From the NCBI RefSeq assembly GCF_029392675.1, contig NZ_CP113941.1, forward strand, positions 1,345,001-1,409,000: a DNA stretch of 64,000 nt. The letters are read 5' to 3'. Of the stretch, positions 20,286-29,357 are shown piece by piece. The stretch's first letter is position 1. Each line of letters begins with the position of its first letter. The notes beneath the pieces were generated by a model. The model was not told the DNA's origin and ran no database searches. It saw nothing but the letters and a program-made list of their open reading frames with translations. Source of the stretch: Lactobacillus sp. ESL0684. GTDB lineage: Bacteria; Bacillota; Bacilli; Lactobacillales; Lactobacillaceae. A program made the translations under genes and the position numbers.

Positions 20286-21716
20286 TTAACCTCGTTTACA
20301 AAAGTTCTTAACTAGTTCAATTATATCTTGATTAAAGTCCAGTTTCAGTAAAAACATTAAGGCCATATACAAGACTAGCATAATCACCGATTTCAAAACC
20401 ATATTGATAAAAGCGGACGAAGATAGCTGGGGCAACACCATGCCTACTGCTAATACTACTGCAGCAATTAAAAAATACTTCGGGATCTCTTGAAAAGAAT
20501 ACTTAAAATCATATCCATCTCGTACAATCCATAATCGTAAAATTAGCACAACAAATTCCGTTATCAAAATCGCACACATTGCCCCAGTTGCACCATACAG
20601 TTGATCCAAGAAAAAGCTCAAAATCACCTCTAAGATCGCACCGATAATTACAGGAAGCGCATAATCACGATCACGGTGATTTGCTAGCGCAAATTGATTA
20701 GCGAACACACCACCAGTTGGGATCATAATAATAGTTAAAGTAAAGAAAAACATCAATGGAATCATCGGTGTAAATTTTTCACCAAAAAAGAAGGGCACAA
20801 ACTCTTTAGTATTAGCCATAATCACCACTGCAAACATAGTTCCGAGCCAAACTGTGGCTTCCAATGATTTTTTTAAAACAACTCGCTGCTCTTTTTGACT
20901 TTCACTAGCCATTTTGGGCATAATCACCAAAGAAATGCTAGTAATCACGCCTAAAACCATATTAGAAATTCGCTGTGAGTTATCATAATATGCTACTTGA
21001 GTGGAGTTTTGAAAAAAACCTAAAATCGGCTTATCAAGAGAAGTGTAGATTTGCGTGGCGATTTGCGGAATTAACAACGTAATGATGGTTTTGACCGTTG
21101 TTTGAAATTGATAAAAATGACCTACTGGCCGATCTACATAACGATGGATTTCAAACCAAAAAACTAGTGAACCAAGCATAGTCGATACTGACATAATTAA
21201 CATGTACTTCCATAAGTCCGTTGGCTGCTTGACCCATAATAAAATTAGCACCACAGAAACCAATTTAACAGCAGTATTCTTTAATACTACCCGACCAAAT
21301 TCTGCTAATCCTTGAAAAAACCAGGAAATATCGACCTGGGCTGAAATAAGGTATGGCACCATTAATAATAAATACTGCCAATATTTGATCCTGAAAAAGC
21401 TAGCAACCGTTACCACAATTATAATAGTAGCAATCCCTGCCAAAGCTTGAAAGTACCACAATCCCCAAAAGGCTTCAGTTAATTGCTGACGATTACCAAA
21501 AGCACGCTTTTGAGAAATCGTTCGCATCCCAATATAAGAAACTGATAAGGTACAAAAAATCATCAAGAATTGCACAGTGTTATTGACATTGCTGTATATC
21601 CCATAAGTTTTTGGACCCAGTATTCTTGACAAATATGGCACTGTAATTAGCGGCACTAACACAAGAAAAATCTGGTAAACTGCATTATATAAGATATTTA
21701 AAAAAGTTTTTTTCAC
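20286..21716 (-). CDS. Polysaccharide flippase (Wzx-like, MATE/MOP superfamily)
   Basis: 476 residues with about 12-14 membrane segments. The N-terminal NILYNAVYQIFLVLVPLIT and TVPYLSRILGPKTYGIY blocks are classic for O-antigen/teichoic-type flippases in Firmicutes. It should move a lipid-linked glycan across the membrane. It follows the glycerophosphotransferase-like gene by ten bases and precedes GT32 by one. No Wzy polymerase is present here, so it may export a short or decorating unit. Confidence 0.9.
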   Translation of the reverse strand: MKKTFLNILYNAVYQIFLVLVPLITVPYLSRILGPKTYGIYSNVNNTVQFLMIFCTLSVSYIGMRTISQKRAFGNRQQLTEAFWGLWYFQALAGIATIIIVVTVASFFRIKYWQYLLLMVPYLISAQVDISWFFQGLAEFGRVVLKNTAVKLVSVVLILLWVKQPTDLWKYMLIMSVSTMLGSLVFWFEIHRYVDRPVGHFYQFQTTVKTIITLLIPQIATQIYTSLDKPILGFFQNSTQVAYYDNSQRISNMVLGVITSISLVIMPKMASESQKEQRVVLKKSLEATVWLGTMFAVVIMANTKEFVPFFFGEKFTPMIPLMFFFTLTIIMIPTGGVFANQFALANHRDRDYALPVIIGAILEVILSFFLDQLYGATGAMCAILITEFVVLILRLWIVRDGYDFKYSFQEIPKYFLIAAVVLAVGMVLPQLSSSAFINMVLKSVIMLVLYMALMFLLKLDFNQDIIELVKNFCKRG

Positions 21717-21726
21717 AGTTTTCCCT

Positions 21727-22881
21727 CTAAAAATTACTAGTCAGGTAGTTAAAGATATCCTCGCAATAATTGGAACTATCAACTTGGTTAGTTAATGCTA
21801 ACCAGTATTGCCTTAGCGATTCATATTTTTTCTGATTTTGTGGCAATTGCTGCAGACTTTGAACTAGCTCCATTTGATTATTAACACACGGTCCAGGAAC
21901 AACCTGCTGATAAGGTCCAATTAGTAATCCACGAACTTTTTCATATTGCGGTAGATAATTGGTTAAAAAGATGATTGGCCGATCTAAATGAAGATAATCA
22001 AAATAAATCGAGGAAAAATCGGTCATCAAAAAATCGGTTGCACCTAATAATTCATATAAATCAATATCATTAGCAAATAAATAGTCATTTTTCAAGAGCG
22101 CAAAATTAGAATAGCTACTAGTTAACTGTTCAACTAACTGCATTTCGTAAGGATGTAATTTAATGATTAAATATTGGTGCCGCTTTTTAAGAGCGTCATT
22201 CAATGCTGCCGCATCAAAATCCGACAAACCCAAAAAATTTCCATTCTTAATTGCCTCTATCAGCTGCTCATCAGCTAATTCTTCACGAAAAGTTGGCACG
22301 TATATTCCTAGCTCAGCTTGTTCATCATGTTGGTTAAACAAATCTTTTAAAATTTGTTGTTTAGCAACTGCCGCTTGCTGCAGAGCATCCCATCGCGGAA
22401 AACCCAACTGCTGATACTTAGGAGCGCTAATCGGAATACAAGCGCTCATCAACGTTTCGTATAAATCAGAACTTGAGCAAACTACATCTGTTGTCTTAAG
22501 CCATAATCTTGTATTACGACGATTATCTTTAGCTTGAGTATTATAAGCAGCTAGACCCATGCGCTTGAGCGGAATTCCATGCCAAAACTGTAAATTTACT
22601 TGCCTTTTGTGTACCTTAAATGGTTGGTGAGTCGTTAACACAAATTTAGCCGCGCCAATTTCATACCAAGTTTGCCAAGATAAGTGAGCAGATGGCCACG
22701 GTTCAACTAGTGTAACCGTATATTCTGGGTGTGCATTTTTTAGATATTTGGCAAATAGATACCCATTAGAGCCAGACCTTCCCGAACCATTTAGCACCAC
22801 AATTTTTGTTGCTTTTATTTTGACAAAACGTGCACAAAATTTCATCAAACTTAAATAGAGCCGAAATAAAAAACTTTTCAT
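21727..22881 (-). CDS. CDP-glycerol:poly(glycerophosphate) glycerophosphotransferase family protein
   Basis: 384 residues, matching the TagB/TagF C-terminal catalytic domain. Diagnostic blocks are FWHGIPLKRMG (about residue 118), LYVPTFRE-like GIYVPTFREEL, KLHPYE and the FLMTDFSSIYFDYL motif (about residue 285). This family adds glycerol-phosphate or related polyol-phosphate units to wall glycans. It is the first gene of the glycan operon. No CDP-glycerol synthase (tagD) is in the window. It could be a single-unit transferase, given that it is shorter than polymerising TagF (over 700 residues). Confidence 0.88.
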   Translation of the reverse strand: MKSFLFRLYLSLMKFCARFVKIKATKIVVLNGSGRSGSNGYLFAKYLKNAHPEYTVTLVEPWPSAHLSWQTWYEIGAAKFVLTTHQPFKVHKRQVNLQFWHGIPLKRMGLAAYNTQAKDNRRNTRLWLKTTDVVCSSSDLYETLMSACIPISAPKYQQLGFPRWDALQQAAVAKQQILKDLFNQHDEQAELGIYVPTFREELADEQLIEAIKNGNFLGLSDFDAAALNDALKKRHQYLIIKLHPYEMQLVEQLTSSYSNFALLKNDYLFANDIDLYELLGATDFLMTDFSSIYFDYLHLDRPIIFLTNYLPQYEKVRGLLIGPYQQVVPGPCVNNQMELVQSLQQLPQNQKKYESLRQYWLALTNQVDSSNYCEDIFNYLTSNF

Positions 22882-22919
22882 TAACTAACTTCCTAAATAA
22901 TCTATTAACTTAAGAGTAC

Positions 22920-22947
22920 AAAAAAAGCCTGAGCAAACTCAAGTACT
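22920..22947 (-). terminator. Hairpin with T run in the leader of the glycan operon
   Basis: On the minus strand CTTGAG-TTTG-CTCAGG is followed by CTTTTTTT, about 40 bases before the ATG at 22881. It may be an attenuator, or a leftover terminator. The stem is only six pairs with one wobble, so this is tentative. Confidence 0.35.
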
Positions 22948-23063
22948 TTTATGATATTTTTTATTTTTTTAAACTTAAAACTGTACCAGGTAAGTTTGCA
23001 TTTGTTATTTCTGTGACTATTTACTAAAATTAATCTAGTAAAAATAATTAAGGAGTATCCGTC

Positions 23064-23819
23064 GTGAATTCTGAGCAAGCATTTTCTGCCATTCCACTTT
23101 ATAAAAAAATCTATCTTGATTTGAAACAACAAATTACTAATGGTAGCCTCAAGCCACAACAAAAATTACCTAGTGAGCATTTTCTCTGTCAAAATTATCA
23201 AGTCAGTAGAATTACTGTACGCAAAGCATTGAAACTACTAGGTGATGAAAAATTAATCGTCTCAGTTCAAGGTAAAGGTTCGTATGTTTCTTCTACAAAG
23301 ATGACGGGTAAGTTAAACCGAGTTCAAGGATTCTCAGAATTTGCCGTTTCACGCGACAAAGCCAGTAAACAAACAATTCTTAAACGAGAAATCTTAAAAA
23401 ATCCTGCAATTGCTAAAGCATTGCTTCTACCTGAACAAGCAGATTTAATTTATATTAAACGGTTATTTCAAGTTGACGAAGTTTCAATTGCAATTGATGA
23501 AGCCTGGCTTTCAGCAAAACACTACCCTGATCTGCTAGTCAATATCAATGAGCAGACACCACTTTACGAATACCTTGAAAACAAATATCACGAAATTGCC
23601 ACCAGTTCCCATCGTGAAATTAATAGTGTTTTACCCTCATCCACACAAAAAGAACTGCTTAGTCTGACTAAAACAGTTCCTTTATTTGAAGTCGAAAAGC
23701 TGGCTTACGATCAGTTTAAGCAGCCACTGGAATATTCACACTATGTGGTTCGCGGCGATAAAATGACTTATACTATCGACTCGACTTCTGATAGCCATAT
23801 TCACTTAAATGATAAGTAA
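23064..23819 (+). CDS. GntR/HutC-family regulator, probable regulator of the Amadori-compound operon
   Basis: 251 residues. N-terminal winged helix (PLYKKIYLDLKQQITNGSLKPQQKLPSE; recognition helix near VSRITVRKALKLL), then a UTRA ligand-binding domain (about 85-240), as in FrlR, NagR and TreR. The start is GTG at 23064 behind an AAGGAG ribosome site. It converges on oppF with only seven bases between stops, so it sits at the 3' end of the frl-opp operon it probably controls. Fructoselysine loci in Bacillus subtilis and fructose-asparagine loci in Salmonella also carry a GntR regulator. The ligand is likely a phosphorylated Amadori product, an inference from context. Confidence 0.88.
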   Translation: MNSEQAFSAIPLYKKIYLDLKQQITNGSLKPQQKLPSEHFLCQNYQVSRITVRKALKLLGDEKLIVSVQGKGSYVSSTKMTGKLNRVQGFSEFAVSRDKASKQTILKREILKNPAIAKALLLPEQADLIYIKRLFQVDEVSIAIDEAWLSAKHYPDLLVNINEQTPLYEYLENKYHEIATSSHREINSVLPSSTQKELLSLTKTVPLFEVEKLAYDQFKQPLEYSHYVVRGDKMTYTIDSTSDSHIHLNDK

Positions 23820-23826
23820 TAATTAG

Positions 23827-24726
23827 TTAACTCCATGAGCCATCATCTAAAACAAAATGATCATTGCCAAGATTGATCATGGCTTTAGCTTCATATTGTT
23901 TTCTGGTTGCCTGATAATTAGGCAGCTTTTTATTTTGTTCTGCAATTGGATTCGTAGTAGGAATGGCAGCTAATAAACTCTTAGTATAGGGGTGAGTTGG
24001 ATGAGCAAAGATTTCTGCAGTTGGACCCGATTCAACGATATGACCTAAATGAATTACTCCAAGATGACTTGAAATATGTTTGACCATTGCCAAATCATGG
24101 GCTATAAATAGCATTGCACTTCCAGTTTCTTGCTGAATTTTTTGCAGCAAATTAACCACTTGTGCCTGAACAGAAACATCTAACGCCGAAATTGCTTCAT
24201 CAGCAATAATTAGCCTTGGACGCATAATTACCACGCGAGCAATCCCAATTCGCTGTCTTTGCCCTCCAGAAAGTTCTCTTGGATAACGATTAATAAATGA
24301 ACTATCCAGTCCTACCACTTGCAGCATATCTACCACACGTTGCACTTTTTCATCATCAGTCAATTCAGGAAAATGAATATCTAGTCCCAATTTAATAATT
24401 TCGCCAACTTTTTTACGCGGATTTAAAGACGACATCGGATCCTGAAAGATCATTTGCATATCTTTGCGCAACTTCGTTGTTTGAACTTTAGTAAGCTTAC
24501 CAGCAATTGGCATCCCTTCAAATGAGACTTCACCACTAGTTGGTTGGTACAAACGGATAATTGATCTGCCAATCGTAGTTTTTCCACTCCCCGATTCACC
24601 TACTAAACCATAAGTTTCGCCACCCTTAATATTAAAAGAAACATCATCAACGGCTTTAACAGTTTTTTTATTTGCCATCGGAAAGTATTGCTTCAGATGG
24701 CGCACTTCAAGAATATTATCAGTCAT
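23827..24726 (-). CDS. Oligopeptide ABC transporter ATP-binding protein OppF-type
   Basis: 299 residues: Walker A GESGSGKTT, signature LSGGQRQRIGIARV, Walker B LIIADEAISALD, and the C-terminal oligo_HPY extension (GPTAEIFAHPTHPYTKSLLAAIP). It supplies energy to the membrane subunits together with OppD. It overlaps oppD by eight bases and is the last gene of the frlB-frlD-oppABCDF operon. Its partner genes suggest the cargo is a fructosylated peptide or amino acid rather than general peptides. Confidence 0.93.
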   Translation of the reverse strand: MTDNILEVRHLKQYFPMANKKTVKAVDDVSFNIKGGETYGLVGESGSGKTTIGRSIIRLYQPTSGEVSFEGMPIAGKLTKVQTTKLRKDMQMIFQDPMSSLNPRKKVGEIIKLGLDIHFPELTDDEKVQRVVDMLQVVGLDSSFINRYPRELSGGQRQRIGIARVVIMRPRLIIADEAISALDVSVQAQVVNLLQKIQQETGSAMLFIAHDLAMVKHISSHLGVIHLGHIVESGPTAEIFAHPTHPYTKSLLAAIPTTNPIAEQNKKLPNYQATRKQYEAKAMINLGNDHFVLDDGSWS

Positions 24727-25792
24727 TTAGATCAGCTTCTTTCATTTTTCGGATACGCTTTTGCAAGATTGCTGGAACCGCTACTTTAGGTGCACGTGAA
24801 TCAAGTAACCAAGTTGCCGCATAATGATGATCATTGATCTTAAACATTGGTGGTTCTTGTTTAAAATCTACATTTAATGCATAAGGATTACGTGGTGCAA
24901 AGGCATCACCAACAATTGGTTGAGTCAAGTCAGGGATCGTTCCTGAAATTGTCGGTAATACAGACACATCTTCATTAATATCTGGTACAGATTCAAGTAG
25001 TCCCCAAGTATAGGGATGCCTTGGATCAAAAAAGATATCTTTACTTGTACCTGTTTCAACAATCTTGCCAGCATACATCACATTTACATAGTTAGCAATG
25101 TTAGCTACCACTCCCAGATTATGAGTTATAAAAATTACTGACAATTGTCGATTGCGCTGAATTTCTTTAATTAAGTTCAAAATACGAGCTTGAATTGTCA
25201 CATCGAGACCAGTAGTTGGCTCATCACAAATCAATAATCTTGGATCCCCAGCTAATGCAATTGCAATTACAATTCTCTGCCGCATACCACCAGAGAGTTG
25301 GTGCGGGTATTGGTTTTGGACAACCTTTGCATTATGAATTCCAACTGTCGTAATTAGATCCAAAACCCTTTTGTTTATTTCCGTTCGCTCAAGTCGTGGA
25401 TTAGCTGCCTTAACAGCTTCAGCAATTTGTTGCTTAATTCTCATTGTTGGATCAAGAGAGGTCATTGGATCTTGAAAAACCATGGCAATTTCTTTGCCTT
25501 TAATTTGATTTTGCAGAACTTTAGATTTAGTTTTAAGCAAATTAATCGTTTTTTGTCCTGCAGCTGTTTGATAGGTAAAGTTGATAGCATCCGCGCTAAC
25601 AGATTGATTAGCCTCTGGCTGTCCCATAATTGGTTTAACACTAGCAGATTTACCGCAGCCAGATTCACCAACTAAAGCAACAGTCTCCCCCTGTTTAACT
25701 TGATAACTAATTCCCCTAACAGCCTGAACATCACCACGGTCAGTATGGTAAACTACTCGTAAATTTTTTATTTCTAAAACAGTTTGTTTCAT
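24719..25792 (-). CDS. Oligopeptide ABC transporter ATP-binding protein OppD-type
   Basis: 357 residues with Walker A GESGCGKS, signature LSGGMRQRIVIAIAL, Walker B LLICDEPTTGLD and a C-terminal oligo_HPY tail. Two ATG codons stand in tandem at 25795 and 25792; the ribosome site AGGTGA abuts the first, so the second is slightly better spaced. It overlaps oppF downstream and lies about nine bases after oppC. It is an ordinary member of the family. Confidence 0.93.
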   Translation of the reverse strand: MKQTVLEIKNLRVVYHTDRGDVQAVRGISYQVKQGETVALVGESGCGKSASVKPIMGQPEANQSVSADAINFTYQTAAGQKTINLLKTKSKVLQNQIKGKEIAMVFQDPMTSLDPTMRIKQQIAEAVKAANPRLERTEINKRVLDLITTVGIHNAKVVQNQYPHQLSGGMRQRIVIAIALAGDPRLLICDEPTTGLDVTIQARILNLIKEIQRNRQLSVIFITHNLGVVANIANYVNVMYAGKIVETGTSKDIFFDPRHPYTWGLLESVPDINEDVSVLPTISGTIPDLTQPIVGDAFAPRNPYALNVDFKQEPPMFKINDHHYAATWLLDSRAPKVAVPAILQKRIRKMKEADLND

Positions 25793-25800
25793 CATCTCAC

Positions 25801-26709
25801 CTAGTTTCCTTCAATCGCATCGCGCAAGCCATCGGCAATTATATTAAATGTCAACATAATTGCTGCTAAAAATAGCACCGGGAAAATCACCATATATGGA
25901 TAAACAATTGCTTGAGTGTAGCCATCATTAATCATTGTCCCAAGTGATGCTAAAGGTGCAGGGACTCCCAACCCAATAAAGGCCAAAAAGGCTTCCAAGA
26001 AAATAGCATTAGGTACAGACAACATGAAAGTGGTAATAATTTGTCCGAGCGCATTAGGCAAAATTTGTGAAAAAATAATTTTTAAATTACTTTCCCCCAT
26101 AGTTCTAGCAGACAAAACGTACTCACTAGTTTTCAATTCCAAGACTTGTGCACGTACAATTCGGCTCATATTAATCCAACCAACTAATACCATGGCCATA
26201 ATGATACTAACTAATCCTGGCTTCATTACTAAAACCAGCAAAGTAACAATAATAATCATTGGTATGGTGCTTAGAATTTCAGTAATCCGCTGCATAAATA
26301 GATCAACTTTACCGCCAAAATAACCTGAAACTAAGCCAAAGCTAGTACCAATTACCAAATCAATTATCATGGCAACCATAGCCACTTCTAAAGAAACTGA
26401 AGTACCTGCTGCTACCCGGACAAAAATATCTCGACCCAGATTATCCGTACCAAACCAGTGTCCTTTCATTCCAGGTGCTAAATTCGAATCACTAGGATAA
26501 GGAGTATTAGGTGAAAATCGACTAAAGTGTGGCGCCAAAAAAGCAATTAAAACGATTATAATTAATACAAAGACACTAATGACCGCTGCCTTATTTTTTA
26601 AAAAACGTCGCCAAACTAACTGACCAAAAGAATATGACTTACCTGCATAATGATCAGATGTGGTAGATTTAGGAGCAAATTCGAAATCAGTCTTTTCATT
26701 ATTGTTCAT
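25801..26709 (-). CDS. Oligopeptide ABC transporter permease OppC-type
   Basis: 302 residues. An N-terminal OppC_N helix (about 30-55, AAVISVFVLIIIVLIAFLAP) precedes a five-helix permease domain with the ATPase-contact EAA loop (about TMGESNLKIIFSQILPNALG). I prefer ATG at 26709, which follows the oppB stop by one base behind GAGGGTGAG; the longer frame to 26745 would lie inside oppB. It forms the membrane channel with OppB. Confidence 0.92.
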   Translation of the reverse strand: MNNNEKTDFEFAPKSTTSDHYAGKSYSFGQLVWRRFLKNKAAVISVFVLIIIVLIAFLAPHFSRFSPNTPYPSDSNLAPGMKGHWFGTDNLGRDIFVRVAAGTSVSLEVAMVAMIIDLVIGTSFGLVSGYFGGKVDLFMQRITEILSTIPMIIIVTLLVLVMKPGLVSIIMAMVLVGWINMSRIVRAQVLELKTSEYVLSARTMGESNLKIIFSQILPNALGQIITTFMLSVPNAIFLEAFLAFIGLGVPAPLASLGTMINDGYTQAIVYPYMVIFPVLFLAAIMLTFNIIADGLRDAIEGN

Positions 26710-26710
26710 C

Positions 26711-27649
26711 TTACTCACCCTCATCCAATCTAATTCGTGGATCAATTAAGCCATACAAAATATCAACTACTAGCATAATTCCGATAAAAAGCAGTGCATA
26801 AAAAAACGTAATACCCAAGACAACGTTATAGTCATTTGCTTGAATTGCACTAATATACAAGGTCCCTAATCCTGGAATTGCAAAAGCTTTCTCGATTACC
26901 ATACTACCAGCAATTAAATCGATCATTAATGGTGCTAAAACAGTAATCACAGAAATTAAAGTATTTCGTAAAACGTGATGACCGATTAATTGATATTTTT
27001 TAATTCCCTTAGAATCAGCCAAACGATAATAATCAGAATTCATGATTTCAACCATATCGTTACGGACATATTTTTCAATACTTGCCATCGTAAATGTACT
27101 CAAAGCCACAGTTGGCAAAATACTGGATAAAAATGGCTGATTAGGTTGATAAGTGCTTGGGAAAAACATCAATTTGTAAGAAAATAACAAAGAAATAATT
27201 AGTGCAACTACAAAGTTTGGTAAACTAATTCCTAAAACTGATACTCCAGTCATTAAGTTATCCCAAATGGTATTTTGCTTTAAAGCAGCAACAACACCCA
27301 TTAAAAAACCAGTAACTGCTCCTAAGGCAGTAGCTTGCAGCCCAATTTGAAGTGACACAGTAAAATGTTGCAAAATCATGGTTGTTACTGGTGTATTAAC
27401 TTGAATTGAATATGACACTCCAAAATCACCAGTTAGCATATTCTTCAAATAATTCACAAATTGCAACCAGACTGGTCCGTCTAAGCCATATTTATGATAA
27501 AGTGCTGCAACTTGAGCATGGGTCATTTTTTCATCATTAAACGGTGATCCCGGCATGACCTTTTCCATCATAAACAGAATTAAAGTAATCAAAAATAAGG
27601 TAACAATTGCAATTAGAATTCTTTTTAAAACATATTTTTTCAAATTCAT
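26711..27649 (-). CDS. Oligopeptide ABC transporter permease OppB-type
   Basis: 312 residues: starts YVLKRILIAIVTLFLITLI, a hallmark of OppB/DppB, and contains the EAA loop LADSKGIKKYQLIGHHVLRN in two adjoining parts. Six membrane segments. It pairs with OppC. Its coding end (LDEGE) contains the ribosome site for oppC. It lies 71 bases after the binding-protein gene oppA; that gap holds no obvious terminator. Confidence 0.92.
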   Translation of the reverse strand: MNLKKYVLKRILIAIVTLFLITLILFMMEKVMPGSPFNDEKMTHAQVAALYHKYGLDGPVWLQFVNYLKNMLTGDFGVSYSIQVNTPVTTMILQHFTVSLQIGLQATALGAVTGFLMGVVAALKQNTIWDNLMTGVSVLGISLPNFVVALIISLLFSYKLMFFPSTYQPNQPFLSSILPTVALSTFTMASIEKYVRNDMVEIMNSDYYRLADSKGIKKYQLIGHHVLRNTLISVITVLAPLMIDLIAGSMVIEKAFAIPGLGTLYISAIQANDYNVVLGITFFYALLFIGIMLVVDILYGLIDPRIRLDEGE

Positions 27650-27720
27650 CCCTTCTAACTATTTAATATAATAATGGAGCTGAGATTAACTCCCAGCCCC
27701 GATTAAAAATTCCTTGATTT

Positions 27721-29343
27721 CTATTTAATTGATGCATATTTAAAGACAAATGGTACACCAGCAATGTGCATCTCTAAGCCTTTAATATTAGGTCTAATTA
27801 AAATCGGATAACCATTTTGGTATAGCGGTGGACAAGAAGCGCTGTTAATTAAAACATTATTAGCTTTAAGGAGCTTGTCATAGCGCTTAGCCTGATTGGT
27901 CATTTGATTAGAATCAGCTAACAGTTGATCAAATTCTGCATTTGACCAGCGACCATAGTTACTATCATTTTTGGATTGGTACATACTTAAAATCGCTGTT
28001 GGATCAGCATAGTCAGGTCCCCAACGAGTAAGGGTTGCATCATAATTGGCCTTCATCATCTTATCAACCCGTGTCTTCTTAGAAACCTGTTGCAGATTAA
28101 CTTTCATCCCTGGCAAATTCTTTTCAATTTGCGCTTTAATATAAGCTGCCACGTTCGCATAAGAAGGATCACTATCATCATAAAGTAGCGTAAACGATCT
28201 TAGTTGTGTACTTGACTTAGCTTTCTTCCAATAACGCTTAGCCTCAGTAGGTGAATATTGTGAATAATTTGTCGTTGACTCATCTGCAAAATCTTTACCA
28301 GTTTTAGGATTGGTAACTAAATCCTTCATAACCATTGAATGGGTTGGAACAGATCCGTCTTTTAGAATATGTTTTGTTATCTCTTGGCGATCAATACTTG
28401 CAGAAATTGCCTTACGTAAATCAGCATTATCTAAGCCAGGCTTTTTAACATTAAACATTACATATTGGGTAAAATTACCAACCTTATTCTTAAAGCCTTT
28501 ATCCTTGCGATACTTAGAAACCAATTGACCACTTAAGTGAACATAATCGGCACTACCATTTTGATAAGCTATTGCTGCCTTTTCAGGATCAGTAATCACA
28601 TTAAGCTTAACTTCTTTGATGTTAACGTTCTTAGCATTCCAGTATTTAGGATTTTTTACTAAATTAACGTTATTATCGCCTGACTTCCAATCTTTTAATT
28701 GGTAAGGTCCCTCATATACAAGATGCTTAGAATCTTGAGCAAACTTCTTACCTACCTTTTTAAAGTATTGATGATTGACTGGCGAAAAAGCGCTAAACGC
28801 CAATAATTTAGATAGGTATGGCACTTCCCTATCGAGTTCAACTACTAATGTTTTCTTATCTTTAGCTGAAACACCTAATGATTTTACCGGCTTTTTTCCT
28901 GCCACAATAGCATCTGCATTTTTAATTCCAGCAGCGCCTGGCTGAAAATTGAACGCAGAAGCAATCTTAGGATCAGCTAGACGTCGCCAAGAAAAGACAA
29001 AGTCATCAGCTGTGACTGGATCTCCATTTGACCATTTGGCATTCTTACGAATAGTGTAGGTCTTAGTCAAGCCATGATTACTGCTTTTTACTTTTGAAGC
29101 TAAGGCTAATTCTGCTTTTCCCTTAGGATCAATTGTATAAAGTCCTTCATTAATATTATCAACTACAGTAGATGAAGTATTTTGATATGCTAATACTGGA
29201 TCAAGTGAGTCAACTGGCACATCTTGAACGACCGTTATTTTGCTTTGCTCTTTATTACTTGAATTGGAATTGTTCTGACAACCTGTTAACAGCATGCCAA
29301 AGCAAGCCAACGTAGCCGTAGCAAATATTGCTCTTTTTTTCAT
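27721..29343 (-). CDS. Oligopeptide-type solute-binding lipoprotein (OppA family)
   Basis: 540 residues of the SBP_bac_5 family with a lipoprotein signal peptide ending LLTGCQNN (lipidated Cys22). ATG at 29343 is chosen over the frame opening at 29400 because GAGGGAG precedes it and signal-peptide residues begin there. The receptor captures substrate outside the membrane and delivers it to OppBC. It lies 14 bases after the frlD-like kinase gene, which makes a fructosyl-peptide or fructoselysine ligand plausible. Specificity cannot be read from the sequence. Confidence 0.92.
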   Translation of the reverse strand: MKKRAIFATATLACFGMLLTGCQNNSNSSNKEQSKITVVQDVPVDSLDPVLAYQNTSSTVVDNINEGLYTIDPKGKAELALASKVKSSNHGLTKTYTIRKNAKWSNGDPVTADDFVFSWRRLADPKIASAFNFQPGAAGIKNADAIVAGKKPVKSLGVSAKDKKTLVVELDREVPYLSKLLAFSAFSPVNHQYFKKVGKKFAQDSKHLVYEGPYQLKDWKSGDNNVNLVKNPKYWNAKNVNIKEVKLNVITDPEKAAIAYQNGSADYVHLSGQLVSKYRKDKGFKNKVGNFTQYVMFNVKKPGLDNADLRKAISASIDRQEITKHILKDGSVPTHSMVMKDLVTNPKTGKDFADESTTNYSQYSPTEAKRYWKKAKSSTQLRSFTLLYDDSDPSYANVAAYIKAQIEKNLPGMKVNLQQVSKKTRVDKMMKANYDATLTRWGPDYADPTAILSMYQSKNDSNYGRWSNAEFDQLLADSNQMTNQAKRYDKLLKANNVLINSASCPPLYQNGYPILIRPNIKGLEMHIAGVPFVFKYASIK

Positions 29344-29357
29344 AATCTCCCTCTTTT

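Noticed and set aside
22905..23162. 85-codon minus-strand frame over the glycan-operon leader
   Set aside because: AT-rich, overlaps the GntR start on the other strand and the hairpin, no family or ribosome site.
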